Notes under the pieces: model-generated | Database searches by the model: none | The model's input: only the letters and a program-made list of their open reading frames with translations | What the model was told of the DNA's origin: nothing | Shown: positions 1 through 7,917 of the stretch, piece by piece | Layout of the letters: every line of letters starts with the position of its first letter | Position numbering within the stretch: the stretch's first letter is position 1 | Source of the DNA: Flavipsychrobacter sp. | GTDB lineage: Bacteria; Bacteroidota; Bacteroidia; Chitinophagales; Chitinophagaceae | Length of the DNA stretch: 64,000 nucleotides | Direction: 5' to 3' | Assembly (NCBI GenBank): GCA_024508935.1 | Contig: JANINW010000006.1 | Coordinates: 1-64,000 of the forward strand | Translations under genes and position numbers: made by a program

Positions 1-13
1 TGATCTTTTTCAT
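1..13 (-). CDS. 5' end of a truncated gene, probably a secreted protein
   Basis: Only the first four codons lie in the window, reading M-K-K-I on the minus strand from an ATG at 13-11. The leader is A/C-rich. Together with the promoter it is almost a copy of the region upstream of the secreted protein gene at 1207-1752, which starts M-K-K-V. This gene is therefore probably a paralogue or co-regulated partner of that gene. Nothing can be said about its product beyond a likely signal peptide. Confidence 0.6.
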
Positions 14-68
14 TTTGTTGTTTGTTTGTATGATTTTAAAATTTTGTTTGTTTTTTCCTTTGATGACA

Positions 69-151
69 CAAAGATGCAGCAGCATATCACCACAGGGAAA
101 TTTTAATGCCTTCTTAACCTCATATTAGTAACCGGTTAACGAAGCGTTAGG
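69..151 (-). promoter_or_regulatory. Promoter with phased GTTAA operator, copy A
   Basis: On the minus strand a CATCTTTG box (TAnnTTTG-like, 69-76) lies 37 bp downstream of GTTAAG (118-113). GTTAAC (140-135) is 22 bp further upstream and CCTAAC (151-146) another 11 bp. Hexamer steps and the 37-bp gap match copy C at 1792-1874 exactly, although the sequence between the hexamers differs. No -33 TTTG is evident, which suggests an activator-dependent promoter. Confidence 0.6.
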
Positions 152-243
152 AAACAGGCTTCTCCATTACGATAAAGAATACGCTGAAACGCCTACCTGC
201 AAAGTGTTTAACAAAACCAGCCAATATATACGCTATCCGTTTT

Positions 244-349
244 CTTAATGGTTGGTTAACCATTATAAACGCTAATAGTTAAGCGCTGATAAAACACTCG
301 TTAAAGCAGGGCATAAATTTCATTGACTTTATTATAAACTCAATTTTTG
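244..349 (+). promoter_or_regulatory. Promoter with phased GTTAA operator, copy B
   Basis: Plus-strand hexamers are CTTAAT (244), GTTAAC (255), GTTAAG (278) and GTTAAA (300), with steps of 11, 23 and 22 bp. The last ends 37 bp before an ATTTTTG box (343-349), the same gap as in copies A and C. The ATG at 393 follows after an A/C-rich leader. Confidence 0.6.
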
Positions 350-392
350 TGTGGTAACCCTTTTTGAAAACAAAAAATAAAAACACACAAAC

Positions 393-560
393 ATGAAATC
401 TGTATTACTCCTGCCTGTAGCTATTTTGCTGCGCGTGTACCTTGGGTTTGCATTTGTGCTAATATACCTGGATAAGCTAAAACAGAAACGTCAAACCAGG
501 AAACAGGCTTACGCAGCCATCCACAGGCGCTACGCAAAACGTCATAAATACTCTCATTAA
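393..560 (+). CDS. Small 55-residue ORF with N-terminal hydrophobic segment (possible 5' part of a broken gene)
   Basis: The ATG follows a typical Bacteroidota leader (AAACACACAAAC) and a well-formed promoter. Residues 4-26 are hydrophobic, like a signal peptide or single membrane helix, but interrupted by Arg14. The rest is very basic (many Lys, Arg, His). It could be a small membrane protein. It could also be the start of a frameshifted secreted gene: the +1 frame is open and Thr/Asn-rich from about 448 to 700, and a T9SS-like tail follows in the third frame at 656-895. The sequence alone does not decide. Confidence 0.4.
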   Translation: MKSVLLLPVAILLRVYLGFAFVLIYLDKLKQKRQTRKQAYAAIHRRYAKRHKYSH

Positions 561-655
561 ACTGCATACCCACCAGTACGGATATACAAATACCTTTTAC
601 AGGGTATGGAATAAAGCAGGTGCAGTTTGGAATTTTATATGTCCAAACCGTACCG

Positions 656-895
656 ATGGAAAAGAACCTAACCGTATATCCTATATCTACCGGTAATGAG
701 CTGACTGTATTCGCTACCGAACAGATCTCAGCCATTAAAATAATGGACATGCACGGCATCGTAATGTATGAAGCACATTCACAAGATGCACAACAGAACG
801 TAATAGATATACAAAGCTTCCCCAACGATACCTATATAGTAGAGGTTGATTTTTGCAACCAGAGAAAGGGCCGATCGATGTTTGTAAAACTGTGA
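656..895 (+). CDS. T9SS type A sorting-domain-like protein or fragment (79 residues)
   Basis: From the ATG at 656 the product is almost entirely a C-terminal sorting-like domain: an LTVYP start, an 'IKIMDMHG' strand, 'IDIQSFPNDTYIVEV' and a final MFVKL. In complete proteins this domain directs export through the type IX system and cleavage at the cell surface. The frame is open from 548, and a GTG at 620 is an alternative start. There is no signal peptide in frame. It is therefore either a stand-alone tail or the 3' remnant of a gene that began at 393. A strong terminator follows. Confidence 0.5.
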   Translation: MEKNLTVYPISTGNELTVFATEQISAIKIMDMHGIVMYEAHSQDAQQNVIDIQSFPNDTYIVEVDFCNQRKGRSMFVKL

Positions 896-904
896 GACAA
901 TAAA

Positions 905-931
905 AAAGTGCTGCAGGATATGCAGCACTTT
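905..931. terminator. Bidirectional terminator
   Basis: An 11-bp stem (AAAGTGCTGCA / TGCAGCACTTT) with a 5-nt loop sits between the convergent ends of the genes at 656-895 and 957-1157. A runs on the left and T/A on the right suit both strands. Confidence 0.85.
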
Positions 932-956
932 GTATAAATAATTAACAACTTCCTTT

Positions 957-1157
957 TTATAAATGGGCCAGGGTAGCTTCAGTAGTATATTCAAGTGCTA
1001 TCTCCAATGCCTTCAACTCATTGCTTTTGCAGGTCTTGTTCATCCTGTTTTGCGTGATCAGCTGTAAACCTTTCTCCAGCAATTCAGAATAACTTTCAAA
1101 GCTGATAAGCTTACGGTACTTGTTATCATACAACTTCTTCGCGATCATAGCTTCCAT
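957..1157 (-). CDS. Hypothetical 66-residue protein
   Basis: A small, mostly helical charged protein with no signal peptide or recognised domain. An alternative start is the Met at residue 4. It lies 49 bp downstream of the secreted protein gene (1207-1752) on the same strand and before a strong terminator, so the two may be co-transcribed. The leader before its ATG is A-rich, as usual here. Confidence 0.6.
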   Translation of the reverse strand: MEAMIAKKLYDNKYRKLISFESYSELLEKGLQLITQNRMNKTCKSNELKALEIALEYTTEATLAHL

Positions 1158-1206
1158 TTTTCTGAGATTTAGGTGTTAATTATTTTGAGTTTTCTTTGTT
1201 TTGTTT

Positions 1207-1752
1207 TTACAACTGGGTGGCAGTATATACTACATCTACCGAGTAGTTACCTGCAGGATAGCTGAAGCCCGGTGTAGCCTGGTATTGTACAGAGAAAGTC
1301 TGGTTGCCACCACGTGTACCGTTGGTGATCAGGCTTTGGTTAGTAGCTGTGATATCTGCATAGTTAGCAAAAGAGCCTGCTATAGTACCGCCTGTACCAT
1401 TGGTGCTCACTTTTACATCCAGTACACCACTTACCGGCATTACAGGTACTGGTGTAGTAGAACCTACATAAGTAAAATTGGTAGCGTTAGATTTCACCGC
1501 TACGGTAAAGTTTTTATTAGAACGTACTTTCAGGGCTTGTGCTGCCGAAGTAACGCCGTTTGCGTAATCATTAACGGTTGTAAATGGCAGGGTTACAGCT
1601 GCACCTGTGGCAGTACCACTACCGGTGAAGGTCAGCTCGATGGCATCTGTAAGGGCAAGGTTTACTGTTTGCTGGCCTGTTGAGTTGGCCTGTGCGTTAG
1701 CTGCTATACTGAAAGAAACTAAAACTGCTGCGATTGCGATTACCTTTTTCAT
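1207..1752 (-). CDS. Secreted beta-strand-rich protein (DUF4402/fimbria-like)
   Basis: The product is 181 residues with a clear signal peptide (residues 1-21, ending AANAQ). The mature part is rich in Thr, Gly, Asn and Val in alternating strand patterns and ends with 'YSVDVVYTATQL', a pattern seen in DUF4402 and spore-coat-U or fimbria-like secreted proteins of Bacteroidota. No catalytic motif is visible, so a structural surface role is likely. The ATG at 1752 is chosen because upstream codons encode only the A/C-rich leader. The promoter carries phased GTTAA operator copy C. The truncated gene at the left edge shares its promoter type and start. Confidence 0.75.
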   Translation of the reverse strand: MKKVIAIAAVLVSFSIAANAQANSTGQQTVNLALTDAIELTFTGSGTATGAAVTLPFTTVNDYANGVTSAAQALKVRSNKNFTVAVKSNATNFTYVGSTTPVPVMPVSGVLDVKVSTNGTGGTIAGSFANYADITATNQSLITNGTRGGNQTFSVQYQATPGFSYPAGNYSVDVVYTATQL

Positions 1753-1791
1753 TTTGTTTGTTGTTTGTTGTTGTTTGTTCGTTTGATGACA

Positions 1792-1874
1792 CAAAGATGC
1801 AGCGGCGCTACAGCCCGTAGAAATATTCAGGCCCTGTTAACCCCGTTTTTGCAAACGGTTAACCAACGCTTAAC
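1792..1874 (-). promoter_or_regulatory. Promoter with phased GTTAA operator, copy C
   Basis: Minus strand: GTTAAG (1874-1869), then GTTAAC 11 bp later (1863-1858), then GTTAAC 22 bp later (1841-1836). A 37-bp gap follows and then the box CATCTTTG (1799-1792). The transcription start should fall about 30 bp before the ATG at 1752. Spacing matches copy A base for base. Confidence 0.65.
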
Positions 1875-1919
1875 AAGTAAAAGAGGGGTAAAATGGAGAA
1901 AAATGGATGGAATGCTGTA

Positions 1920-2636
1920 TTAGCGGGCACTGCGGCTTGGCGCCATACGGGCACGGATACCTCTTTCACGATAAATGGCCACCGTACGCTTAACATATAG
2001 CAAACGCGTATATTCATTCATGCTGCGCAGCTGCTCGTAAGTAGGCCTGAACATGCGCACATACGCATCTGCGCTATCGCCCTGCAGCCCTGTAAGCTGT
2101 GCAACAAGCTTAGTATTAAAATTATAGTCTATGTATTTCTGCTGCTGGGATGATTTGAAATTATCCTGGAAGGCCCATATTTCCTGGTTGCGCTTGCTGA
2201 GGGCGCTAAATGGGTGCTGTATTGCCTTCAGTCCTGTAAGTTTTTCAAATTCCAGTTCATGCTTATAAAGCTGGTAGTAGCGCTGGCTGTCGGTCTCATA
2301 ATCAGGGGCAGCACCGGTAACGGCAGTAACAGGGGCTATCATGGTTTCCAGGTTTACTTTAAATACGGGAAGGTGTCCCTGTGGTATGCGTACCCGTTGT
2401 ATACGATAGCCCGGTTTGCTGAATTCTACCAGCTGACCCTGGCTGGCAGTGATAGAAAAGTTACCCTTTTCATCACTGTTAAGGGTTTCGCCGGTATAGA
2501 TATTATGCACCGTAACCCCTGGTAGGATCTGCCCGCCATCCATAGTAACTATCTGTCCTTGTATAGTTTGCGCCGAAACTGTACTGGAGAGCAGTGCACT
2601 GAACAATAGGATAACCGGGAAAATATAAGCGCGCAT
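1920..2636 (-). CDS. Carboxypeptidase-regulatory-like domain protein, exported
   Basis: A 238-residue protein with a signal peptide (1-22, ending VSAQ). Residues 24-95 form a carboxypeptidase D regulatory-like beta-sandwich ('[17 protein letters not shown]', 'SDEKGNFSI'), as found at the N-terminus of TonB-dependent receptors and in stand-alone Bacteroidota envelope proteins. The remainder is helical and charged with no known motif. It has no obvious partner; the neighbouring pyrD is divergent. The exact function is unknown. Confidence 0.75.
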   Translation of the reverse strand: MRAYIFPVILLFSALLSSTVSAQTIQGQIVTMDGGQILPGVTVHNIYTGETLNSDEKGNFSITASQGQLVEFSKPGYRIQRVRIPQGHLPVFKVNLETMIAPVTAVTGAAPDYETDSQRYYQLYKHELEFEKLTGLKAIQHPFSALSKRNQEIWAFQDNFKSSQQQKYIDYNFNTKLVAQLTGLQGDSADAYVRMFRPTYEQLRSMNEYTRLLYVKRTVAIYRERGIRARMAPSRSAR

Positions 2637-2713
2637 AAATCTTGGACTAAAGATAAGATTTAGGGCGTATCACGAGGGTTTCATTTTGTTAAAAAACATA
2701 CGTACACCCATTG

Positions 2714-2721
2714 TATCTTTG
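2714..2721 (+). promoter_or_regulatory. -7 box of pyrD (TATCTTTG)
   Basis: A perfect TAnnTTTG box ends 6 bp before the chosen pyrD ATG at 2728. Transcription would then start at or next to the start codon. A TTTG at 2685 is the only upstream -33 candidate, and its spacing is longer than usual. Confidence 0.6.
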
Positions 2722-2727
2722 CCCCGC

Positions 2728-3759
2728 ATGTACAGTATCATACGCAAATTATTGTTCAGCATTAACCCGGAGAAGGTACACTACCTGGTGATGAATGCCC
2801 TGAACACAGCTTACAAAACGCCGTTTCGCGGATTAATAAAATCTCTGTTTAGCATCCGGTCTTCCGGCCTTGAGCGGGAACTTTGGGGCATTAAATTTCC
2901 CAATCCGGTAGGCCTGGCTGCAGGTTTTGATAAAGATGCAAAGTATACGGATGCCTTGGCAAGTCTTGGTTTCGGTTTTGTAGAGATAGGTACGGTAACC
3001 CCGCGCCCCCAGCCTGGCAATCCACGGCCAAGGCTATTTCGTTTGCCGCAGGATAAAGCCCTCATAAACCGCATGGGCTTTAATAATGATGGTGCAAAAG
3101 CTGCTGCGGAAAGACTGAAACACCGCAAAGAAAAACTGATAATAGGCGGCAATATTGGTAAGAATAAGGATACGGCCAATGAAAATGCCACCAGCGATTA
3201 TATAGCCTGCTTCAAAGACCTGTATGAAGTGGTAGATTATTTTGTGGTAAATGTAAGCAGCCCCAATACCCCCGGCCTGCGCGCCCTGCAGGACAAAGAG
3301 CCACTGATGCAATTGCTGGGCACTTTGCAAAAGCTGAACCATGACATGGGCAGCCCCAAACCATTGCTGCTGAAAATAGCGCCGGACCTTACCAATGAGC
3401 AACTGGATGATATTGTAGAAATAGTTAAGGCCACTAAAATAGATGGGCTGGTAGCTACCAATACAACTATAGACCGCAGCAATCTCCAAACTTCGAAAAC
3501 GGCAGTAGAAGAGATTGGAGCAGGAGGGCTGAGTGGCAAACCTTTAACCAAAAGAGCCACAGAAGTGATCAGCTACCTGCACAAAAAAAGCAATGGACAA
3601 ATACCTATTATAGCCGTAGGTGGCATATTTACAGCTGCCGACGCCATCGAAAAACTGCAGGCCGGTGCCGTACTAGTACAAGTGTATACGGGTTTTGTAT
3701 ATGAAGGGCCTGCTATTGCAAAAAACATCTGTAAAGGCATACTACAGCACAATAAATAA
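2728..3759 (+). CDS. pyrD: Dihydroorotate dehydrogenase (quinone), class 2
   Basis: The 343-residue enzyme oxidises dihydroorotate to orotate in pyrimidine synthesis and passes electrons to quinone at the inner membrane. It shows the class 2 N-terminal helical extension, '[10 protein letters not shown]' (FMN site), 'NRMGFNNDG', 'NVSSPNTPG' with the catalytic-base serine, 'KIAPDLT', 'ATNTT' and 'IAVGGI' (phosphate binding of FMN). The Met at 2728 is preferred to the upstream one at 2686, because a perfect -7 box lies between them and the M-Y-S-I start matches family length. It is followed after 5 bp by the TerC-like gene, so the two are co-transcribed. pyrF of the same pathway is at 34343. Confidence 0.95.
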   Translation: MYSIIRKLLFSINPEKVHYLVMNALNTAYKTPFRGLIKSLFSIRSSGLERELWGIKFPNPVGLAAGFDKDAKYTDALASLGFGFVEIGTVTPRPQPGNPRPRLFRLPQDKALINRMGFNNDGAKAAAERLKHRKEKLIIGGNIGKNKDTANENATSDYIACFKDLYEVVDYFVVNVSSPNTPGLRALQDKEPLMQLLGTLQKLNHDMGSPKPLLLKIAPDLTNEQLDDIVEIVKATKIDGLVATNTTIDRSNLQTSKTAVEEIGAGGLSGKPLTKRATEVISYLHKKSNGQIPIIAVGGIFTAADAIEKLQAGAVLVQVYTGFVYEGPAIAKNICKGILQHNK

Positions 3760-3764
3760 TCGCA

Positions 3765-4538
3765 ATGAACGAAATACTTTCTGCAGACGGCATTATAAGC
3801 CTCATTACCCTCACCCTGCTGGAAATAGTACTGGGCATAGACAATGTAATATTTGTATCGATAGTAATGGGTAAGCTGCCGGCCAACCAGCAACCCAAGG
3901 CCCGCCGTATCTGGATGTTTACCGGCATAGCTATACGGGTATTATTGCTGATAGGCCTTACCTGGCTGGTGAATAATCCGCTTGAATTTATGGTAGCCGG
4001 TTACCGTTTTGAACTGGGTAATTTCGTAATGCTGGCAGGCGGCCTTTTCCTGATTGTAAAAACGGTAAAGGAAATACACGAAAAGCTGGAAGGCAATGAA
4101 GCAGAACGCGAAGCATCGACGACAAAGAAAATGGGCACTACACTGGGCAATGCTGTGGTACAGATCATGCTGATAGACCTGGTCTTTTCTTTTGATAGTA
4201 TGATAACAGCGGTAGGCCTGGCCAGGCATATACAGGTAATGATCATTGCAGTGGTTATAGCTATGTTCATCATGTTCCTGTTCAGCGCAAAAATTGCAGC
4301 CTTCATACATAAACATCCCACCCTTAAAATGCTGGCACTATCGTTCCTGGTAATGGTAGGGTTTACCTTATTTTTCGAAGGATTTGAACCAGTGCACGGC
4401 CAACACATACCTAAAGGGTATGTTTATTTTGCAATGGCCTTCTCCTTTGCAGTAGAATTGCTGAACATGCAATTGCGCAAACGTTCGGATAAAACAGTAG
4501 AACTCCAGGAGCCTGACCCAGGGGACCTGAAAGATTAG
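3765..4538 (+). CDS. TerC family integral membrane protein
   Basis: A 257-residue polytopic protein with about seven membrane segments. It carries the two acidic TerC signatures 'EIVLGIDNVIF' near residue 20 and 'IDLVFSFDSMITAV' near residue 140. TerC/Alx-type proteins are implicated in manganese or other metal export and in tellurite resistance; the substrate here cannot be read from sequence. It begins 5 bp after pyrD and ends before a strong terminator. Confidence 0.9.
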   Translation: MNEILSADGIISLITLTLLEIVLGIDNVIFVSIVMGKLPANQQPKARRIWMFTGIAIRVLLLIGLTWLVNNPLEFMVAGYRFELGNFVMLAGGLFLIVKTVKEIHEKLEGNEAEREASTTKKMGTTLGNAVVQIMLIDLVFSFDSMITAVGLARHIQVMIIAVVIAMFIMFLFSAKIAAFIHKHPTLKMLALSFLVMVGFTLFFEGFEPVHGQHIPKGYVYFAMAFSFAVELLNMQLRKRSDKTVELQEPDPGDLKD

Positions 4539-4560
4539 TTTTTACCTCAAACATATGCTT

Positions 4561-4593
4561 CATACCCCACGCTTTCGTGGGGTATGATTTTTA
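4561..4593 (+). terminator. Rho-independent terminator after the TerC gene
   Basis: An 11-bp GC-rich stem (CATACCCCACG / CGTGGGGTATG) with a 4-nt loop is followed by ATTTTTATAT. Confidence 0.85.
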
Positions 4594-4630
4594 TATACAT
4601 TATCTTTAATACAGTTAATTCAACTTTATT

Positions 4631-4999
4631 ATGAAAGCCATATACGTCCTATTGTTATTCAGCATCCTAAGCTCTGCAAACGTGTTTGCCCAGGCAACAA
4701 GCACTGCAACTGTGCATGCAGGTATCAAAATCAATCGTTCCAACCAGGCGGGTAAACTGGACCTCTACCCTAACCCTGCCAAAACCTATATGAATGTGTA
4801 TGTTGACTGGAAAGAACCGCAAACCTTCCGGGTGGCTATATATGACAGCACCAATACGCTGGTAAAAGAATGGGACGAGCAGGTTCGTACCAGCTATCAG
4901 AAAAGTGTGGATGTGGCCCAACTACCCGATGGAAAATATGCCATAGTTATCACAGGTAAAAAGGGAGAACTGGCCGACTATTTTACGGTTAAACATTAA
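4631..4999 (+). CDS. Small exported protein consisting mainly of a T9SS sorting domain
   Basis: 122 residues: a signal peptide (1-21, ending VFAQ), a linker of about 25 residues, then a type A sorting domain ('LDLYPNPAKTYMNVYV' to 'ADYFTVKH'). There is no room for a catalytic domain, so the protein would deliver little more than its own sorting domain. Such mini-proteins may act as surface or structural peptides or be relics. It lies alone between two intergenic spacers. A TATCTTTA box near 4601 is a candidate promoter. Confidence 0.8.
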   Translation: MKAIYVLLLFSILSSANVFAQATSTATVHAGIKINRSNQAGKLDLYPNPAKTYMNVYVDWKEPQTFRVAIYDSTNTLVKEWDEQVRTSYQKSVDVAQLPDGKYAIVITGKKGELADYFTVKH

Positions 5000-5247
5000 G
5001 GCTTGGAGCAATTATTTTCATGACAATTGATTTCTGTGAAGCTAAAATTCGTAACTTGAATTAACTGTTTTAATCTAAAACCAATAGTTAATAACGGCAA
5101 CAATTCTGTCATTGGGACGAAAGGAATTGTAATGTAGTTGTCAAAATACGGTCATATCGCTGTATGCTATCCAAACATTACAAAAAAGATATGTTAGATT
5201 TATAACGCAGGATTGAAATAATAAACATTAAAAACCGCCGCCAAATT

Positions 5248-6612
5248 ATGAGACAGCTATACTTTCTTATACCGGCCCTGGTATTAAGCCAGGTAATTGC
5301 ACATGCAAAAGGCACCGCCGATGCATTTGCAACAGGCATCTATGTAAATGGCGCCTTCCCTCATTTCAATGGCCAATCATCAGTACTGGCCAATTCCAAT
5401 TCGAGGCTGATAGCTAAAACCTATCTTAAATATAGCAATAGCAAATTTGTAGCTGTTGATTCGAATACCTACACTTATAGTGCAGGCCGTGGTGGCTTTA
5501 CAGATATAGAACAACCCAACGACGACCAGTTATTGAGCTTTGATGAGAGCTATACTTATGCATTTAATATAGCCGCTTCGGCATACGACAATCTTACGCA
5601 CCGTACACAGGCTTTTGATTCTTATGAAAAAGTAACCAGGCTTACCTATGGCAACTGGCGCAGTACCGGCTGGAAAGATACAGCACGGTATGTGTATGAA
5701 TACAATAGCGCTAACCATAAAATGAGCAAGTCGAACTACCAGATTTGGTACGGAGGTTTCTGGTCTGACCATGGTGAGTCTATCATTAACTACGACAATA
5801 ATAACAATATTACGTCTATGAACTCTGCCAACTATACTGTTGACTTTGTTTATGACAATAATAATAACCTGCTTACCATGACCGATGAGGTGTGGGATCA
5901 TGCATCCAGCAGCCTGGTGAAAAATGAAAGAAAAAATTACACCTATACAGGCACTAATATTGCCACTTACCAGCTTGAAAAATGGGATGCATCGGCCGCT
6001 AAATGGACCAATTCAGAATACTGGACATATACTTATACCGGTAATGATGTAAAAGATGCCGTAAAGCAAACATGGAATGGTGGTACATGGGTAAATGCTT
6101 TGAGAAATACCTACACATACGACAATAACCATAACAGGCTGACAGAAACACGTGAAAGCTGGGATGCAGGTAGCGGCAGTTTTGTGAATGCATTACTTAC
6201 TTCCTATACCTATAATAGCTACAACCAGGCAACTGTTATTACTACATCGTCATGGGATAATAATAACAGCGCCTGGATACATACTGCTGCCGACGAGGAA
6301 ATGCATTTTTATTACGAATACTATGCACCTACTATAGTTAATAATTTCAATGGCACCGATGCTATGGAACTGAAACTATACCCTGTACCCGCCCGCGACA
6401 ATATTTCTATTACTTTCAACACCAATAGTGCTGCTTCTTTTAACATAGCATTGTTCGATACAAAAGGCAGCATACTTCAGCAATGGCACGATAATTCAAC
6501 AGGTCAATACACTAAATCAATAGATGTTTCGTCATTACCCGCAGGCAATTATTTTGTTAGCATAAAAGGTGAAGCCGGGCATATTACCAAGCAGTTTTCT
6601 ATTGTACGGTAG
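5248..6612 (+). CDS. Secreted repeat protein with T9SS type A sorting domain
   Basis: 454 residues: a signal peptide (1-20), about seven imperfect repeats of 35-40 residues from roughly residue 125 to 360, and a C-terminal sorting domain ('LKLYPVPARDNISITF' to 'KQFSIVR'). Each repeat has a Trp-rich strand followed by a 'YTYDNNxN'-type turn, resembling YD/RHS-like or MORN-like beta repeats. It is probably displayed on the cell surface, perhaps as an adhesin or matrix component. No enzyme motif is seen. The upstream 248-bp spacer has AT-rich sequence but no clear promoter, and a perfect-symmetry terminator follows. Confidence 0.8.
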   Translation: MRQLYFLIPALVLSQVIAHAKGTADAFATGIYVNGAFPHFNGQSSVLANSNSRLIAKTYLKYSNSKFVAVDSNTYTYSAGRGGFTDIEQPNDDQLLSFDESYTYAFNIAASAYDNLTHRTQAFDSYEKVTRLTYGNWRSTGWKDTARYVYEYNSANHKMSKSNYQIWYGGFWSDHGESIINYDNNNNITSMNSANYTVDFVYDNNNNLLTMTDEVWDHASSSLVKNERKNYTYTGTNIATYQLEKWDASAAKWTNSEYWTYTYTGNDVKDAVKQTWNGGTWVNALRNTYTYDNNHNRLTETRESWDAGSGSFVNALLTSYTYNSYNQATVITTSSWDNNNSAWIHTAADEEMHFYYEYYAPTIVNNFNGTDAMELKLYPVPARDNISITFNTNSAASFNIALFDTKGSILQQWHDNSTGQYTKSIDVSSLPAGNYFVSIKGEAGHITKQFSIVR

Positions 6613-6631
6613 ATAGAAATATTTTAAAGAC

Positions 6632-6667
6632 AAAAAAGAGCGCTTACTGCAGTAAGCGCTCTTTTTT
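6632..6667. terminator. Perfectly symmetrical bidirectional terminator
   Basis: A 17-bp stem (AAAAAAGAGCGCTTACT and its complement) has only GC between the arms, so the real loop is made by opening a few pairs. A and T tails make it active on both strands, for the gene at 5248-6612 and the tiny minus-strand ORF at 6679-6741. Confidence 0.85.
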
Positions 6668-6678
6668 GTATCAACAGG

Positions 6679-6741
6679 TTACATCAATAATGCGGCTACC
6701 AGGCAACTAAGCAAGGCGGCAAAGGCAATAAGTTTCTGCAT
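6679..6741 (-). CDS. Possible 20-residue hydrophobic peptide
   Basis: The minus-strand ORF reads M-Q-K-L-I-A-F-A-A-L-L-S-C-L-V-A-A-L-L-M and then stops. It is preceded by an A-rich leader (ACAAAAAAGAAAC) typical of starts in this window and ends 12 bp before a bidirectional terminator. The peptide would span a membrane once or look like an isolated signal peptide. Codon evidence is weak at this length, and it could be chance. Confidence 0.35.
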   Translation of the reverse strand: MQKLIAFAALLSCLVAALLM

Positions 6742-6890
6742 GTTTCTTTTTTGTTAATGTGATAAGGGAATTTTTCCAGGTGCAAATATTGTTATAACAT
6801 AGCTACCAGATAAGGCAAACGGCTACCATTAACAGCTCTTTTACACGGGCGCTAACCAGCTGATTGAGAACATACATAACATACATCATT

Positions 6891-7286
6891 ATGAGGAAAT
6901 GGATATTGGCAGCCCTAATGGCCAGCCCTTTAATGTGTGCTGCCCAACTGAAGTCGTCTATCGATACATTTAGCTGGAAGGAAAATGTGATACTGGCCCA
7001 GCGCTCTACCCTGCCGCAGATCGATTCTTTTCGTTCTTTAAGCCGCATAGCATTCCAGCTCGGCGGATATATTATACGGCTGCAACGGCAACTGAACGAT
7101 GCCCGCCAGGCAGTACGAGACAACCGGGAAATATATGACTATACCATATCGGCAGCTGCCGATGAGATACAGCATATTAAAGATTTTTACCCCCGTTTTG
7201 ACGTAAAGCTATTTGAAGCGGAGCTGGCTATTTACCGCAAATACAAGGCGGAATTTGAAATAACCCCGCCACCGGCAGACAAATAA
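6891..7286 (+). CDS. Hypothetical exported protein (131 residues)
   Basis: The Met at 6891 gives a good signal peptide (1-18, ending MCAAQ); the longer reading from 6864 adds only leader codons. The mature protein is helical and charged, with a coiled-coil-like stretch at about 50-80 ('RLQRQLNDARQAVRDNREI'). It has no known domain. It precedes another exported unknown (7338) on the same strand, 51 bp away, so the two may form a unit. Confidence 0.65.
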   Translation: MRKWILAALMASPLMCAAQLKSSIDTFSWKENVILAQRSTLPQIDSFRSLSRIAFQLGGYIIRLQRQLNDARQAVRDNREIYDYTISAAADEIQHIKDFYPRFDVKLFEAELAIYRKYKAEFEITPPPADK

Positions 7287-7337
7287 TGCCTGTATTCGCC
7301 TACTATTTTTTATATTAGTGAGCTAAATACAAAGCCA

Positions 7338-7850
7338 ATGCGGTTTTTACTTGGTTTTTTATTGGTTCTTTCCTGTTTTTCACGGGCTGTGGCGCAAACA
7401 GAGTCTGATGATGAATTACTCACTCCCCGTATCCTGGCGCTTGACACCAGCATACAGGTAGCGCACCGGTTTAACGAAATGGTGGCACAAGTGGCTGCCG
7501 GTTATCAACTTGCATTTATCGACGAAGAGAATAAGCCTTCCATACGTTTTGTATACAAAACAGAAAAGAACGCTACCCTGCGCCTGGATTATAAATATTC
7601 GATGTATGCTGCTGATGACAACCCCGCTGCCCCAAAAAGAAAGGTAGTAGTTTATCAGCGCATCAGCGGGGAGCTGCAGGTGATAACTGATATATACAAT
7701 TATCTTTTCAACGCCAATCTTACTCCTGGCGGGGTAATGGCAGCCGCTACACAGGGTTCAGGCATCTTTTATCACGGGCATACTTACCAATTCATTTTTC
7801 AGCCCGATGATTACGACCCAGGCTATTGGGTAATGACCTTTGTAAAATAA
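7338..7850 (+). CDS. Hypothetical exported protein (170 residues)
   Basis: A clear signal peptide (1-20, ending AVAQT) precedes a mixed alpha/beta mature domain with no recognised motif. It lies downstream of the exported protein at 6891 and ends at the terminator shared with dnaA. Confidence 0.65.
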   Translation: MRFLLGFLLVLSCFSRAVAQTESDDELLTPRILALDTSIQVAHRFNEMVAQVAAGYQLAFIDEENKPSIRFVYKTEKNATLRLDYKYSMYAADDNPAAPKRKVVVYQRISGELQVITDIYNYLFNANLTPGGVMAAATQGSGIFYHGHTYQFIFQPDDYDPGYWVMTFVK

Positions 7851-7860
7851 TACACACATA

Positions 7861-7890
7861 AAAATGCCTTAGCTTTCACTAAGGCATTTT
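7861..7890. terminator. Bidirectional terminator between the 7338 gene and dnaA
   Basis: A 12-bp stem (AAAATGCCTTAG / CTAAGGCATTTT) with a 6-nt loop lies between convergent genes. Confidence 0.85.
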
Positions 7891-7917
7891 GTTTATTCCA
7901 CTTACTAAATAATTCTC

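Larger units (their letters stand above)
14..392. other. Divergent regulatory region between two small or surface genes
   Basis: This stretch of about 380 bases holds no convincing gene. It carries two outward-facing promoters, each with phased GTTAA hexamers: one reading left into the truncated gene, one reading right toward the ATG at 393. The centre (about 155-240) shows nothing recognisable. Confidence 0.6.

Noticed and set aside
421-825. A 134-codon minus-strand ORF across the 393-895 region
   Set aside because: It has a Cys/Ile/Tyr-rich composition, no leader, and lies antisense to the promoter-bearing strand; treated as chance.
1201-1683. A 160-codon plus-strand ORF
   Set aside because: It is antisense to the clear signal-peptide protein at 1207-1752, with shadow-like Cys/Tyr-rich composition.
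4611-4619. Single LytTR-like nonamer ACAGTTAAT
   Set aside because: No second copy at 21-22 bp; a lone match in AT-rich DNA is expected by chance.
5041-5160. A fifth GTTAA-type operator before the repeat protein gene
   Set aside because: TTAAC and GTTAAT are present but 27 bp apart, with no 11/22-bp phasing and no matching box.
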